The notes under the pieces: generated by a model
Seen by the model: only the letters and a program-made list of their open reading frames with translations
The model's database searches: none
What the model was told of the DNA's origin: nothing
From: Zoogloea sp.
Lineage (GTDB): Bacteria > Pseudomonadota > Gammaproteobacteria > Burkholderiales > Rhodocyclaceae
Direction of reading: 5' to 3'
DNA length: 41,251 nt
Assembly (NCBI GenBank): GCA_009026175.1
Contig: WBTZ01000029.1
Span: 1 to 41,251 of the forward strand
In this document: positions 26,246 through 35,518 of the stretch, in pieces
Layout: each line of letters opens with the position of its first letter
Position numbering within the stretch: position 1 is the first letter of the stretch
Position numbers and translations under genes: made by a program

Positions 26246-27424
26246 GTGAGCGATCTCGAACCCCTGCGCATCGGCGTTGCCGGACTCGGCCGGGCCTTCA
26301 CGCTGATGCTGCCGACCTTCCTGCAGGATGAGCGAATCCGCCTGGTGGCCGCCTGCGATCCGCGCGAGGCGGCGCGGGCGCAATTTGCGCGGGACTTCGA
26401 CGCCCCGGTGTATGACAGCATCGAAGCACTTGCAGCCGACGAGTCTGTACAGGCCCTCTACCTGGCCAGCCCCCATCAGTTCCACGCAGAGCAGACGAAA
26501 CTCGCAGCCCGATACGGCAAGCACGTGCTGGTCGAAAAACCCATGGCGCTCACGCTGCGGGAGTGCGACGAAATGATCGAGGCCTGCGAGCGGGCCGGCG
26601 TATTTCTGATCGTCGGGCACTGCCACAGCTTTGATACGCCCTACCTGGAGGCGCGGCGGATCATCGACAGCGGCGAGCTCGGCGGTGTGCGCATGATCCA
26701 GTCGATGAATTACACGGACTTCCTGTATCGCCCTCGCCGGCCGGAAGAGCTTCGTACCGAAGAGGGGGGCGGAGTCGTCTTCAGCCAGGCTGCCCACCAG
26801 GTCGACGTGGTACGCCTGCTCGCCGGCAGACGGGCTGTGCGGGTTCGCGCGGTCCTGGGCCAATGGGACCCTGCACGGCCGACCGAAGGCGCCTACACCG
26901 CGCTCCTGTGGTTCGATAACGGCGCCTGCGCCTCGCTCACCTATAGCGGCTACGGTCACTTCGACTCGGATGAGTGGTGCGGCTGGATCGGAGAGATGGG
27001 CAACGCAAAGGATCCGGCCGACTACGGCCAAGCCCGACGCCGTCTGCGCGACCCCCGCTGGTTGGCCGACGAAGCGCGGCTCAAGGCCGAAGCGACCTAT
27101 GGGGGGCCTGCGTACAAGCCCCCTGTGTTTGGTGCGTCGAATTTGGTCCATCAGCATTTCGGCCCGTTGATCGTCTCATGCGAACGGGGCGACGTCCGGC
27201 CGCTGCCGGACGCGGTCTGGGTCTATGGCGACGACGAGCGCCGGCAAGTACCCCTACCCTCGCCAAGCGTCCCACGGTTCGAGGTCATCGACGAGCTTGT
27301 GGCGGCAGTCGGGCAGGGGCGAGCTCCCCTGCATGATGGCCACTGGGCCCGGGCTACCCTCGAGATATGCTTGGCGATGCTTCAGTCTGCTCGCGAGCGG
27401 CGCGACGTAGAGCTCGTTTGCTGA
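26246..27424 (+). CDS. pht4: cis-4,5-dihydrodiol phthalate dehydrogenase
   Basis: 392 residues from GTG 26246, which follows CGGAGGGTAGTCCA. The frame is open back to 26096 but that part is only translated hairpin DNA. Gfo/Idh/MocA family: [11 protein letters not shown] Rossmann motif at 8-18, VEKP (96-99), and [15 protein letters not shown] after the substrate lysine region. It oxidises cis-4,5-dihydrodihydroxyphthalate to 4,5-dihydroxyphthalate with NAD+. This is the Pht4 type of dehydrogenase, as in pseudomonads and Burkholderia. MarR follows 21 bp on. Confidence 0.88.
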   Translation: MSDLEPLRIGVAGLGRAFTLMLPTFLQDERIRLVAACDPREAARAQFARDFDAPVYDSIEALAADESVQALYLASPHQFHAEQTKLAARYGKHVLVEKPMALTLRECDEMIEACERAGVFLIVGHCHSFDTPYLEARRIIDSGELGGVRMIQSMNYTDFLYRPRRPEELRTEEGGGVVFSQAAHQVDVVRLLAGRRAVRVRAVLGQWDPARPTEGAYTALLWFDNGACASLTYSGYGHFDSDEWCGWIGEMGNAKDPADYGQARRRLRDPRWLADEARLKAEATYGGPAYKPPVFGASNLVHQHFGPLIVSCERGDVRPLPDAVWVYGDDERRQVPLPSPSVPRFEVIDELVAAVGQGRAPLHDGHWARATLEICLAMLQSARERRDVELVC

Positions 27425-27445
27425 CAAGCAACCGTGCGATAATCT

Positions 27446-28018
27446 TTGGCCATCAGCTTGCGGATCACACCGGTGCCACAAAGTTCTCCAAAGCGCGACT
27501 TGGAAATCGCTGAGCGCGTATTACGTCATTGGCACGAAGCTGTACCCAACGATCGCATGGCCCACCTTGTCAAGGACGCGGCACGGGGCTTCTTGCGGGC
27601 TCTGCAGGGTCGACTGGCTCCGCACGATGTTCAGCTCGGGCACTGGACTTTCCTGCGCGTCCTGTGGGAACGCGACGGTCTGACGCAACGGGAACTCACC
27701 ATGGAAGCCGGGGTGATGGAGCCCACGACCTTCGCGGCGCTGCGGGCCATGGAAAAGCTGGGATACGTTTCACTTGAGCAGCGGCCCGATAATCGAAAGA
27801 ATCTGTTCGTCTACCTGACGCCGCTCGGAAAGAGCCTGAAGAGCGTGCTGATTCCGTTGGCGGAGGAAGTCAATGCCATTGCCCTCGATGGATTGTCGGC
27901 AGCCGACGTGGCGACCGCGCGGCGCGCGTTGATGGTCATGATCAATAATCTGGCACAGGATGCCGGGGCAACGGTCGAAAGCGGGACGGAGCGAAGCCAC
28001 AAGGTGAGTGCGAAGTAG
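27446..28018 (+). CDS. MarR family transcriptional regulator of the phthalate/protocatechuate genes (proposed)
   Basis: Up to 190 residues; the start is uncertain (TTG 27446 or GTG 27473). Winged helix-turn-helix at about residues 60-135: HWTFLRVLWERDGLTQREL, TTFAALRAMEKLGYVSLEQR, and the wing DNRKNLFVYLT. The helices on either side form the dimer interface. MarR proteins bind 16-20 bp dyads as dimers and release them when an aromatic acid binds. It is the last gene of the pht operon, and the three CTTAG-N4-CTAAG sites are its natural targets (inference). No other regulator is encoded in this part. Confidence 0.85.
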   Translation: MAISLRITPVPQSSPKRDLEIAERVLRHWHEAVPNDRMAHLVKDAARGFLRALQGRLAPHDVQLGHWTFLRVLWERDGLTQRELTMEAGVMEPTTFAALRAMEKLGYVSLEQRPDNRKNLFVYLTPLGKSLKSVLIPLAEEVNAIALDGLSAADVATARRALMVMINNLAQDAGATVESGTERSHKVSAK

Positions 28019-28369
28019 GACCGCCGTGGAACGCCCCGCACCGCCCGGTCCGAGCCTGTTTTCCTCATGGGGCATGCGGAGCGCTGCTTCTTTCCTCGGG
28101 CTGGGCGTCGGTCCTGCCGGGAAATCCGCCGGGCGATAGCCTTCCAATCGCCGGAGATACAACCGATTCAAGGCAGGTAGCCCCGGCCGAATTTGCTTTC
28201 GTGGCACGGACGGCAGGTTTCAAATTGGGAGCAGCCGCTCAAATGTCTGGTCTGCGGAAACGACGACTGACAGCAATTGGCCGATAGTACCCCTTCAGCA
28301 TCTCTTCCGGTAGCGGTCCTTCGCTGTGAGTTCAAGAATCTGACTCCGATCAACAGCAAGGAGCCAATC
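28019..28369. other. Intergenic stretch before the recombinase, no gene seen
   Basis: About 350 bp at the left edge of the genomic island. Short minus-strand frames exist but show no protein-like content. A GGCCGATAGTACCCC sequence at 28277-28291 resembles fragments seen in the island's other spacers. It may hold the left junction of the island; no tRNA gene or clear attachment repeat was recognised. Confidence 0.4.
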
Positions 28370-28990
28370 ATGGAAACCCGCGAACATCCGCATCGGGAAG
28401 CCTGGAACAAGGGGAAGTTGGTTGGGCAGAAGGCACCGCTCAAACCCAAAGACATCTGGGCGATCCGGATTCATCTCCAGAATGCGCACGCAGTACGCGA
28501 CCTCGCCATGTTCAATCTGGCGATTGACAGCAAGCTTCGGGGATGCGATCTCGTCGGCCTGCGGGTGCGCGACGTGACGCACGGAAGCCAGTTGCTCTCA
28601 CGCGCGATGGTCGTGCAACGGAAAACTCAGCGACCTGTGCAGTTCGAACTGACCGAGTCTACACGCACGGCCGTGGCTGCCTGGATTTCGAAAGAGGGAT
28701 TGAGGTCGGAAGACTTCCTCTTTCCGAGCCGGTTGCGCAACTCCCCGCACGTCTCCACGAGGCAGTACGCGAGGATCGTCGAACACTGGGTCGTGGCGGC
28801 CGGACTGGACCCATCCGCCTACGGTACGCACTCGATGCGGCGGACGAAAGCGACCTTGATCTACAAACGCACAAAGAACCTGCGGGCCGTCCAGCTCCTG
28901 CTGGGACACTCGAAGCTTGAAAGCACTGTTCGATACCTTGGCATCGAGGTGGATGACGCGCTGGAGATCTCGGAGCAGACGGAGATCTAG
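28370..28990 (+). CDS. Tyrosine recombinase/integrase, short form
   Basis: 206 residues from ATG 28370 (AAGGAGCCAATC). Essentially only a catalytic domain: Arg in SKLRGCDLVGLRV, HSMRRTK (His-x-x-Arg), LLGHSKLESTVRYLG (His and the tyrosine nucleophile). The N-terminal core-binding domain is very short (HLQNAHAVRDLAMFNLAID). Proteins of this size are common as orphan phage-integrase-like genes at the edges of variable regions. It may move the island or be a remnant recruited locally. A strong terminator follows. Confidence 0.88.
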   Translation: METREHPHREAWNKGKLVGQKAPLKPKDIWAIRIHLQNAHAVRDLAMFNLAIDSKLRGCDLVGLRVRDVTHGSQLLSRAMVVQRKTQRPVQFELTESTRTAVAAWISKEGLRSEDFLFPSRLRNSPHVSTRQYARIVEHWVVAAGLDPSAYGTHSMRRTKATLIYKRTKNLRAVQLLLGHSKLESTVRYLGIEVDDALEISEQTEI

Positions 28991-29000
28991 ATCGTCATGT

Positions 29001-29036
29001 GCGGCCACAGGAGCATGCCCCGTGTGGCCGCTTTCT
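29001..29036 (+). terminator. Rho-independent terminator behind the recombinase
   Basis: GCGGCCACA-N13-TGTGGCCGC followed by TTTCT. The 9-bp perfect GC-rich stem starts 10 bp after the recombinase stop codon. It separates the recombinase transcript from the downstream cassette. The T-run is short. Confidence 0.75.
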
Positions 29037-29215
29037 GGCATCATGTCCAATGAGTAATGTCGGCCAGAATCAATATCAATGATATACGTACCGTAGTGTC
29101 CGGGTAACAGGGTTAGATTTCTTACCTTTTCTCCATTGGATCAATCAACCTTTGATGCCATATAACGAAAGCTCAGGCTTGCTTCAGGGCGAAGGCTTTT
29201 TAATTTTAGGGCTAC

Positions 29216-29911
29216 GTGGTGACGAGGCGACTTTCTACTTCTGCGATAAATGCACTGGCTGCTCATGGTTGGTGCTCGTTCAGAGATGCTGAACTGGCTA
29301 GCAATATCCTTCTAGTTGGCTATGAACTAGGCACACCGGTTTGCCATCCTGGGCAGCCAATAGTCACGGTTTTGAGCCCCCACGAAAAGGAAAGCGCGCG
29401 GCCAAACTCAACTAGCGCCATGTATGGGCGAGATGCTTTTCCACTCCATACTGATATGGCTCACTGGCCATTACCACCGCGCTACATGGTGTTAAGAGCT
29501 CGTGTGCCGGCCTCGGATTTCCCCACTGTGTTGATCGACAGTCATAAAATTGAGCTTTCCCCGTTGATTCGAGAGCAATGCCATCGGGCTTCCTGGAAGG
29601 TTGTTGGAGTTAAGAAGTCATTCTTATGCTCCATGTTCTTCAGCCATAACGGTATCAGCGGATTTAGATGGGACGTTTGCACTATGGTGCCATACGGACC
29701 ATTAGCGAAATCTGTGACTCCCACAATGAAAGAGGCATTGGAACGCCTGCTCAAAAAAGAGCCAATTTCCATGAACTGGGAGTCGCATGATGATCTACTC
29801 ATAATAGATAACTGGCGCATGGTGCATATGAGACCGGCGATCAACGAATCAGCACAACATCGAACCCTTGAACGGGTATTAATTCAGGAGGCGAGCGGTG
29901 AACACCCCTAA
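29216..29911 (+). CDS. TauD/TfdA-like Fe(II)/2-oxoglutarate oxygenase in the defence island
   Basis: 231 residues from GTG 29216 (TTAGGG upstream). Complete facial triad: His78-Thr-Asp80 in FPLHTDMAHW and His204 in NWRMVHMRPA, with Arg216/Arg220 (HRTLERV) placed to hold 2-oxoglutarate. It is shorter than typical TauD (~280), mainly at the N-terminus. It should hydroxylate or demethylate something in the cytoplasm; a nucleotide, nucleic acid or metabolite target is open. Codon use is AT-richer than the pht genes. The last 14 nt overlap the next gene, so the two are made together. No metabolic partner nearby. Confidence 0.8.
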   Translation: MVTRRLSTSAINALAAHGWCSFRDAELASNILLVGYELGTPVCHPGQPIVTVLSPHEKESARPNSTSAMYGRDAFPLHTDMAHWPLPPRYMVLRARVPASDFPTVLIDSHKIELSPLIREQCHRASWKVVGVKKSFLCSMFFSHNGISGFRWDVCTMVPYGPLAKSVTPTMKEALERLLKKEPISMNWESHDDLLIIDNWRMVHMRPAINESAQHRTLERVLIQEASGEHP

Positions 29912-30842
29912 CCAGCAGTCGCTTTGGACATATGATCTCATGTGGAGTAAGGCACGCTCCTATATGGAGCGTGCCCTCAATGTTCCTAGAGAAGATGATC
30001 TTTTCCCATTTTGGTCTTCACTGGCCCTCGAATTTTTAGCCCGAGCAACCCTAGCACGCGTTTCTCCAGTGCTCCTTGCCGACGCATCCGATCCCGATGG
30101 CCGCAATTTGTTGCATGCCTTGGGTCTCGTGCCAAAGATTAAGAACTTTGTCCCCAAATCGACCCAAACGTCTGACGTGATAACCCGATGCGAGCAAATT
30201 GTCCCCAGTTTCACCAAGGAATTGGAAGTTTTCTGCCGAGGTTTTACGAACAAAAGAAACGAGGAATTGCATAGCGGAGGGCTTCCCTTCGCTCAATTAC
30301 AGAACCAAACTTGGCTGCCTCGGTTTTACGAAACTGCTAAAGTTCTTCTGGATTTTCATGGGAAAAAGCTGGCCGAATTTGTTGGTGTCGAGGAAGCCAA
30401 GGCTGCTGACGAGATGTTGAAAGCTGTGGCTGATGAAGCAGCGAAGAGCGTTCAAAAAATTATCAATGCTCATGCTGAGGTCTGGAAAGCGAAAGACGAT
30501 AAAGAGAAAAATACCCTTACGGATGTGGCCAAGGACTATGCCCGTCCTTGGCGGGGGCACGTCATTGATTGTCCAGCTTGTGGATCAAAGGCCCTGCTTC
30601 ACGGGGAGGAAATAAAACAGAACCCACCCGTTTTAGAGGATGAGCACATAGTAATCCGTCGAATCATGTTGCCGACAGGTTTGGTATGTAAGGGCTGTGG
30701 CCTAAATGTCAAAGGCCATAGCCAGCTATACGCGGCGGGATTTGGAAGTCAGTTCACAAACACAACTCGGTACGACCCGGTTGAGTTTTATGCTGAAGAG
30801 CCCGAGGAGGAATACGACGGCCCCGAGTTCAACAACGAATAG
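29898..30842 (+). CDS. HEPN-motif protein with C-terminal zinc ribbon
   Basis: 314 residues from GTG 29898 (CAGGAGGCGAGC upstream), overlapping the oxygenase gene. Residues 1-190 are helical and contain NKRNEELHSG: Arg120-Asn121-x3-His125, the Rx4-6H active-site motif of HEPN ribonucleases. Residues 222-270 hold CPAC (225, 228) and CKGC (264, 267), a treble-clef/zinc-ribbon pair likely to bind nucleic acid. The C-terminus is very acidic. By analogy with other HEPN defence proteins it could cut RNA when triggered. No named family was recognised; HEPN is inferred from the motif and helical context. Confidence 0.7.
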   Translation: MNTPNQQSLWTYDLMWSKARSYMERALNVPREDDLFPFWSSLALEFLARATLARVSPVLLADASDPDGRNLLHALGLVPKIKNFVPKSTQTSDVITRCEQIVPSFTKELEVFCRGFTNKRNEELHSGGLPFAQLQNQTWLPRFYETAKVLLDFHGKKLAEFVGVEEAKAADEMLKAVADEAAKSVQKIINAHAEVWKAKDDKEKNTLTDVAKDYARPWRGHVIDCPACGSKALLHGEEIKQNPPVLEDEHIVIRRIMLPTGLVCKGCGLNVKGHSQLYAAGFGSQFTNTTRYDPVEFYAEEPEEEYDGPEFNNE

Positions 30843-30928
30843 AGCCCATAATCCCATGTTGCAGGTGATGCTCAGCCTATCGGCGGTGCCTCTCTGAACC
30901 TGACTATCAAATTTATTGACAAGTACAT

Positions 30929-32176
30929 ATGCCTGAAACGCCGTCATGGTTGAAGCGATCTGAAAACGGGAGTATTGGTGAGGCACGTGCCAGGGCATTC
31001 CTTCTGGAACGATTCTGGCTGCTCGAGCGCTCCGTGGACAAGGATGGTGCGGACTACCTTATCCAAAGGCGACTCACAACTGACAATTTCCTTAGCCGAG
31101 ATCCGCCGCGCCTCGGGGTTGTTCAAGTGAAGTTCCTTCAGGATGAAGGGACGACAATATATCTGGCTCCTGAGTACGTCTGTGACAAGGACAATCGCCC
31201 CTATTCCGAGTTCTTTCTCCTCGTACACACTGGGAGCGAGGATAGTCAGCGTCAATTTCTATTGACGGCAAAGCAGATAACTGAGGACTTCAAAAAATCA
31301 GTGCTAAAAGGTGGGGAAGAAAAATACTATATTCCCGGTGCGAAGCTCCTGCGGGAGTCAACCTATGAAATCCTGAATAAGCGAAGAGCGCTCGACAAAA
31401 TCGAACATGCGCTCAACAACGCCAATTTCCTACGAAACAGATCATATTTTGGCGGATCTCAGTATGTCAAAATAGAGAAACATCATATCGATAATGATTA
31501 TCTCGTGCCAATTGACAATGGGTATTGCGATTTCGACAAGGAGTTCTTTGAACAAAAGAAAAAACTCCAGAGTGCTTTATTCGATCTTGAAGAAGTTACG
31601 GAGGCAATTGGAAAGATTCTTCGTTCAACGGACCCCATTGAGGCCTTTGAGTTGTATGAAGAAAGTATCGAGCAATATATTGGATCTGGAGGGTGGCGTA
31701 GTTGCTTGAGTTTCAAATCCGACTTCTTCGAAGATGAAGATTTCATCTCGGCAGCACGAAATCATAGGGCTCGGTTAAATAAGATTAGGGAGTTTGGGCT
31801 TGAGCATGACTACCTAAACCTTCTTGACGAATATGAGCAGAAGACAGTGAGTTGGATTATTAATAACGAGGCCTGGAAAACGAATGACTTTCTGAAAGTT
31901 AGTATTAACTATGATGCGAAAACGCTCAAAAACGCCACAGTGCGATTTCAGTCCGTCGAGTCCGATGCCACCAAGTTCGATAAAGTTATTTCCTCCGTGC
32001 TCGGAAAGCAAACAATCATCTTCAAGCCCGCTTCATTAAAGAGAGCGTGGGATGCTCCGCATGATTCTGATACCTCCTCAATAGTTCGCTCAAACTCATG
32101 GATAATCAGGCGCACATTCCAAAAAGAGTTAGACAAACACTTGCTTGGTGAAGATTTTGTCAGCCCGTGGATGTAA
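30929..32176 (+). CDS. PD-(D/E)xK-fold (DUF4365-like) nuclease-type protein
   Basis: 415 residues. The N-terminal 150 residues fit a restriction-endonuclease-like fold: Glu18 (SIGEARARAFL), Asp42 (KDGADYLIQ) and Gln66-x-Lys68 (VVQVKFL), the E-D-QxK version of the PD-(D/E)xK site. Then FFLLVHTG and FLLTAKQI strands follow, typical of DUF4365-like proteins. Residues 150-415 are a helical, charged region of unknown type. It lies 86 bp after the HEPN gene in the same orientation and with similar AT-rich codon use. Probably the DNA- or RNA-targeting effector, or its partner, of a three-gene system. Confidence 0.7.
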   Translation: MPETPSWLKRSENGSIGEARARAFLLERFWLLERSVDKDGADYLIQRRLTTDNFLSRDPPRLGVVQVKFLQDEGTTIYLAPEYVCDKDNRPYSEFFLLVHTGSEDSQRQFLLTAKQITEDFKKSVLKGGEEKYYIPGAKLLRESTYEILNKRRALDKIEHALNNANFLRNRSYFGGSQYVKIEKHHIDNDYLVPIDNGYCDFDKEFFEQKKKLQSALFDLEEVTEAIGKILRSTDPIEAFELYEESIEQYIGSGGWRSCLSFKSDFFEDEDFISAARNHRARLNKIREFGLEHDYLNLLDEYEQKTVSWIINNEAWKTNDFLKVSINYDAKTLKNATVRFQSVESDATKFDKVISSVLGKQTIIFKPASLKRAWDAPHDSDTSSIVRSNSWIIRRTFQKELDKHLLGEDFVSPWM

Positions 32177-32183
32177 ATCTAAC

Positions 32184-32689
32184 TTCATGTTCATGACCGT
32201 CCGCTTCGAATAACTGGCTAGTTCCGGTTTGGGCCGGATTCAGCCGGCCGGCAGCCGGGAAAGCTGCCGTGGAGCCTTGAGACCGGCTGGGCGACGGCTG
32301 ACCGCCTCACTGCTGCCACTCATTCCAATGGTCATGAGCATCAGCAACGGCCGAGGAAGAGCCCCTCGGATCAGCGTCTGGACCTTGGCCTCAGCTGTCG
32401 TTGGCACCCAATGTTCTGTCCGGCTGCAATGCGCCAGTCAACTGCCGTTCGGTCGTTGGCCGAAGTCAATCTCGGCTTTTCACTTCGAGTGGTAACCGGA
32501 CCTGTCCCAAAGCGGCGGATCGCTTCAATGGCCGGTTCCGCGTAGCAAAGCGTCTAGGCCGATGCATCCGGACGCGGTGCAGCTCGCCTGGCGAGGTCGA
32601 GAAGGCGTCCTAGAGGAGACGCATCGCATCTTTTGATGCCGTCCAGATTTGGGAATATGCTCCTCAATTTTGTTGTTGGAGGGAGCACT
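32184..32689. other. Spacer of about 500 bp with decayed repeat, no gene
   Basis: GC-richer than the genes on both sides. Positions 32351-32375 in reverse complement match 35351-35374 (24 of 25 bases counted by eye), and a third related piece is at 39398-39421. The rest contains many GGCCGA/CGGCC fragments. I read it as remains of a dispersed non-coding element. The promoter of the gene at 32690 should be near its end. Confidence 0.5.
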
Positions 32690-33703
32690 ATGGAAATAGA
32701 GCCTAAGAAGCGGGGCTCACCGCCCGACCTGCCGCGGCTCATCCAAGACGTCTTGGCTGAGCTGGGTTATGACGCAGATGCAGCCTCAGTTGCTGAGCAG
32801 GTTCGCCGCCTCGACATCGGCCTGTCGGTCGAGGATGAGTTCTTGGTCGTTTGCGCTTGGCGCGAGAAGTGCCAGCTCCTGCACAAACTCGACCAGCACC
32901 AGGTGCCCATAGCCTCCAAGCAAAAGTTTCAGGTGCCTGACCTGCTGGCCAAGTTTTCGACCCAGACCAGTAAGTCCCCCATGTTGATCGAGGTGAAATC
33001 AAAGAACGAGCCCCGTCTGTCGTTTAGGCCCGACTACCTGGAACGCCTGCAGAACTACGCCGACCTAGTGGGCATGCCTCTACTAATTGCGTGGAAGTTC
33101 CACAGCGTATGGATGCTTTTCGAGGTGCGGCATATGAAGAAGGCTGCCAAGAACTTCAACATCACGCTGAATACTGCGATGCAGGAGAACCTGCTCGGCG
33201 CCTTGGCCGGCGACGTCGCTTACAAGATCGGCGCCGGCGCGGGGATGCACTTACGCTTACGCAAGAACAAGCTGCTCGGAATCGAAAAGTCCGACGAGGG
33301 CTACTCTGAGCAGTGGGCAATGACGATTGACGATGTGAGCTTCACCGACCGCGAGGGTGCCTGTCGCACAGACCTTGACGGGGATGTTCAGTCGTTGTTC
33401 ACCACTTGGGACCTGGAGGACAAGGAGGAGCACACCGACTCTCACGTCCACATGCACTTCGTCGCAGGAGACGAGGGAATGCAGTTCGCCCATACTGCCT
33501 TGGTCCGTCTGCTGAACTGGGAATCGCCCCACGATAACCGGCCGCACTGGCGAGGGTTGCTACGGAAGGAACAGGTCACCGCGAACGTGGCAAGCTTTTC
33601 AGCCGCGCTGGATACTGCGTTTCGGCAGAAGGTGGTATCCCACGTTTTCTACTTTCAGCCTCATGTCATGCCGGACTTTTTGCAGCCGCAATGTGGGCTT
33701 TGA
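32690..33703 (+). CDS. PD-(D/E)xK nuclease-like protein
   Basis: 337 residues from ATG 32690 (TGGAGGGAGCACT upstream); an upstream in-frame ATG at 32633 is less likely. The motif VPDLLAKF...PMLIEVKSK supplies Asp84, Glu101 and Lys103 of a PD-(D/E)xK nuclease, close to Holliday-junction-resolvase and restriction-enzyme types. A helical segment (residues 10-70) precedes it. The C-terminal half (residues 150-337) has no recognised domain. The next gene, a HEPN protein, follows after 63 bp, so the two may form one system. Confidence 0.65.
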   Translation: MEIEPKKRGSPPDLPRLIQDVLAELGYDADAASVAEQVRRLDIGLSVEDEFLVVCAWREKCQLLHKLDQHQVPIASKQKFQVPDLLAKFSTQTSKSPMLIEVKSKNEPRLSFRPDYLERLQNYADLVGMPLLIAWKFHSVWMLFEVRHMKKAAKNFNITLNTAMQENLLGALAGDVAYKIGAGAGMHLRLRKNKLLGIEKSDEGYSEQWAMTIDDVSFTDREGACRTDLDGDVQSLFTTWDLEDKEEHTDSHVHMHFVAGDEGMQFAHTALVRLLNWESPHDNRPHWRGLLRKEQVTANVASFSAALDTAFRQKVVSHVFYFQPHVMPDFLQPQCGL

Positions 33704-33766
33704 CAAGTGATATAAACCGACATCCAAGCGAAGATCTTGTGATCATATCCATGGAACTTAACTGAA

Positions 33767-35179
33767 ATGAAAATCAGCCTTGCTGATGACGAATTCAAGA
33801 AGGCCTTCCTAGAGGGGACGCTTGTAATCGATGGCCTTGAAATCACGTTGGCTCAAAACGATGCGAGCAAGCCACGGATCTACAAACTTGTCGGCTCTCT
33901 CTTTGTCAGCCCTGACAAAGGAGTCGAGGCACGATTGGTGTGGGAGCGTGAGGCTGATCATCCTTTTGATCCGTTCGCATCGTTAAAGGCCATGGAACGG
34001 ATTAGGTCCGGGGACCTCTTCCCAAAAGACCACTATTTCAACCTGAGGGCCGTCGACACAGCAGGCCGGGCGTGGACGCATCCCGCCGTCAACTTGAAAC
34101 GAGAAGAGTTACCACAAGCAGAAATCTTGACGATTTCTTGCGACTTCATTCAGGTCGAGTTGGACGTAGACGAAAAACTTCCGCTGGCCCATTTTGTCTT
34201 CCATGACAATATTGGCATCCGCATGAATTTGGCGCACTCATCGGAGGAGCCATATCGCAATCGACGACGGCTTACGACGAGGAATGCTGCAGCCAAGGGT
34301 ACCGTCGATGGGCTCGAGGTCGACTACTACCCAGTCATTGCTGACAAGGCGGGAAGCGCTCACGAGTTCTCGGCCGTTGCCAAGACTGGGGTCACTCCTC
34401 CCAAGCACTTCGACGCTCGCTTACTGGAGGCGGTTCAGTTCGCAGTGGCGAAGATGGCGTGGCCGATCATGCGCGAAGTGATTCAAGACGGAAAGCAGAC
34501 CATCACGCTCTCAAAGTCTAGGCCCTTCAACAACGGCCTTGTCGAATCCGCTTTGCCGAAACATGCGGATGTAGATTTCTACCGTTTGATCGAGCGCTTT
34601 TATCAATACGCCAGGTCGGAAGCAAAAGGCGACGATGCGTCGCCGCTGTCGAAGAAGATTGGTGGCCTTTTCACGTTGAAGGGCGTTTGGCTCGAAACCG
34701 TCGCCCTGCTGCTGGGCGTTTCCGTGGAGAGCTTGCTCAATGAATCAATCTACAAATCGCTGGGGGTTCCGGACGAGGTTACCAAGGCCAAGATTCAAGC
34801 CCTCATCGACTATGTGGGCACGGCGCCGCACGATGCTAGCTTGACGAAGCGGGCCAGCCAGATCATGGGGGGAATGAAATCCAGTAGCGCGAGCGATAGG
34901 CTCCATATCCTGGCCTCAATCGGGGTGATCTCCAAGGAGGACATCAAAGCTTGGAAATCAATTAGGAATGCGGCAGCCCATGGTGGGCTCGAGGTAGATC
35001 CGTCTGAGCTGCAAAGCTTGCTCGAGAGAGTCTATCGCCTGGTAGCTATGGTCTATAAGCTCGCATTCTTCCGGATTGGCTACCAGGGCGTGTACATGGA
35101 CTTCTCAACCCGTGGCTGGCCGCCCGCTCAGTTCGATGTTGCAGCGTACAAAGAGCAGCTGAAAAAGCTTAAAGAATAA
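33767..35179 (+). CDS. ApeA-like HEPN protein
   Basis: 470 residues. The N-terminal ~280 residues are a beta-rich domain (VIDGLEITLAQNDASKPRIYKLVGSLF onwards) like the large N-terminal domains of ApeA-type proteins. The C-terminal ~180 residues are helical and contain WKSIRNAAAHGG: Arg400-Asn401-x3-His405, the HEPN Rx4H catalytic motif. ApeA is an anti-phage HEPN ribonuclease that cuts tRNA on infection; similarity here is by layout and motif. Starts at ATG 33767, 63 bp behind the PD-(D/E)xK gene. Single-gene or two-gene function cannot be told from the sequence. Confidence 0.7.
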   Translation: MKISLADDEFKKAFLEGTLVIDGLEITLAQNDASKPRIYKLVGSLFVSPDKGVEARLVWEREADHPFDPFASLKAMERIRSGDLFPKDHYFNLRAVDTAGRAWTHPAVNLKREELPQAEILTISCDFIQVELDVDEKLPLAHFVFHDNIGIRMNLAHSSEEPYRNRRRLTTRNAAAKGTVDGLEVDYYPVIADKAGSAHEFSAVAKTGVTPPKHFDARLLEAVQFAVAKMAWPIMREVIQDGKQTITLSKSRPFNNGLVESALPKHADVDFYRLIERFYQYARSEAKGDDASPLSKKIGGLFTLKGVWLETVALLLGVSVESLLNESIYKSLGVPDEVTKAKIQALIDYVGTAPHDASLTKRASQIMGGMKSSSASDRLHILASIGVISKEDIKAWKSIRNAAAHGGLEVDPSELQSLLERVYRLVAMVYKLAFFRIGYQGVYMDFSTRGWPPAQFDVAAYKEQLKKLKE

Positions 35180-35518
35180 GCCCAAAATTCTGGTCAAACT
35201 CCGGCTAATCACGATCGCGAAGCTGGGGGCGTTGTCGGTCAGGGCTAATTGAACTGCGGGCTGTGGTGCCAACTGACGGACTCCTTTGCGGTGCATAAGC
35301 GGACCGACTCTATTGCAGTCTTGACAGGCCGCTTCGGCCGAGATACAGCCGCTGATCCGACGGGCTCTTCCTCGTCCTTTGCAGTCTGTCAGAACGGTAT
35401 GGCCAAATGGCAGCTACTGCCTACAACCCGACTGCCACGTGCGCTGGTAGCAGTCACTCAGTGGACCGGCTCACTTCGAAAGCCGCTGGATGATCTACTT
35501 AAAAACATAGGCTGAAAC
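35180..35518. other. Spacer before the retron, contains a decayed repeat
   Basis: About 340 bp with no supported gene. 35328-35374 (GCTTCGGCCGAGATACAGCC onward) is related to 39398-39421, and in inverted orientation to 32351-32375. TTGACA at 35321-35326 with no good -10 is the only promoter-like element seen. Confidence 0.45.

Noticed and set aside
28370-28990. Recombinase as an integron integrase
   Set aside because: It lacks the integron-specific extra helix region and is too short; no attC-like sites were seen.
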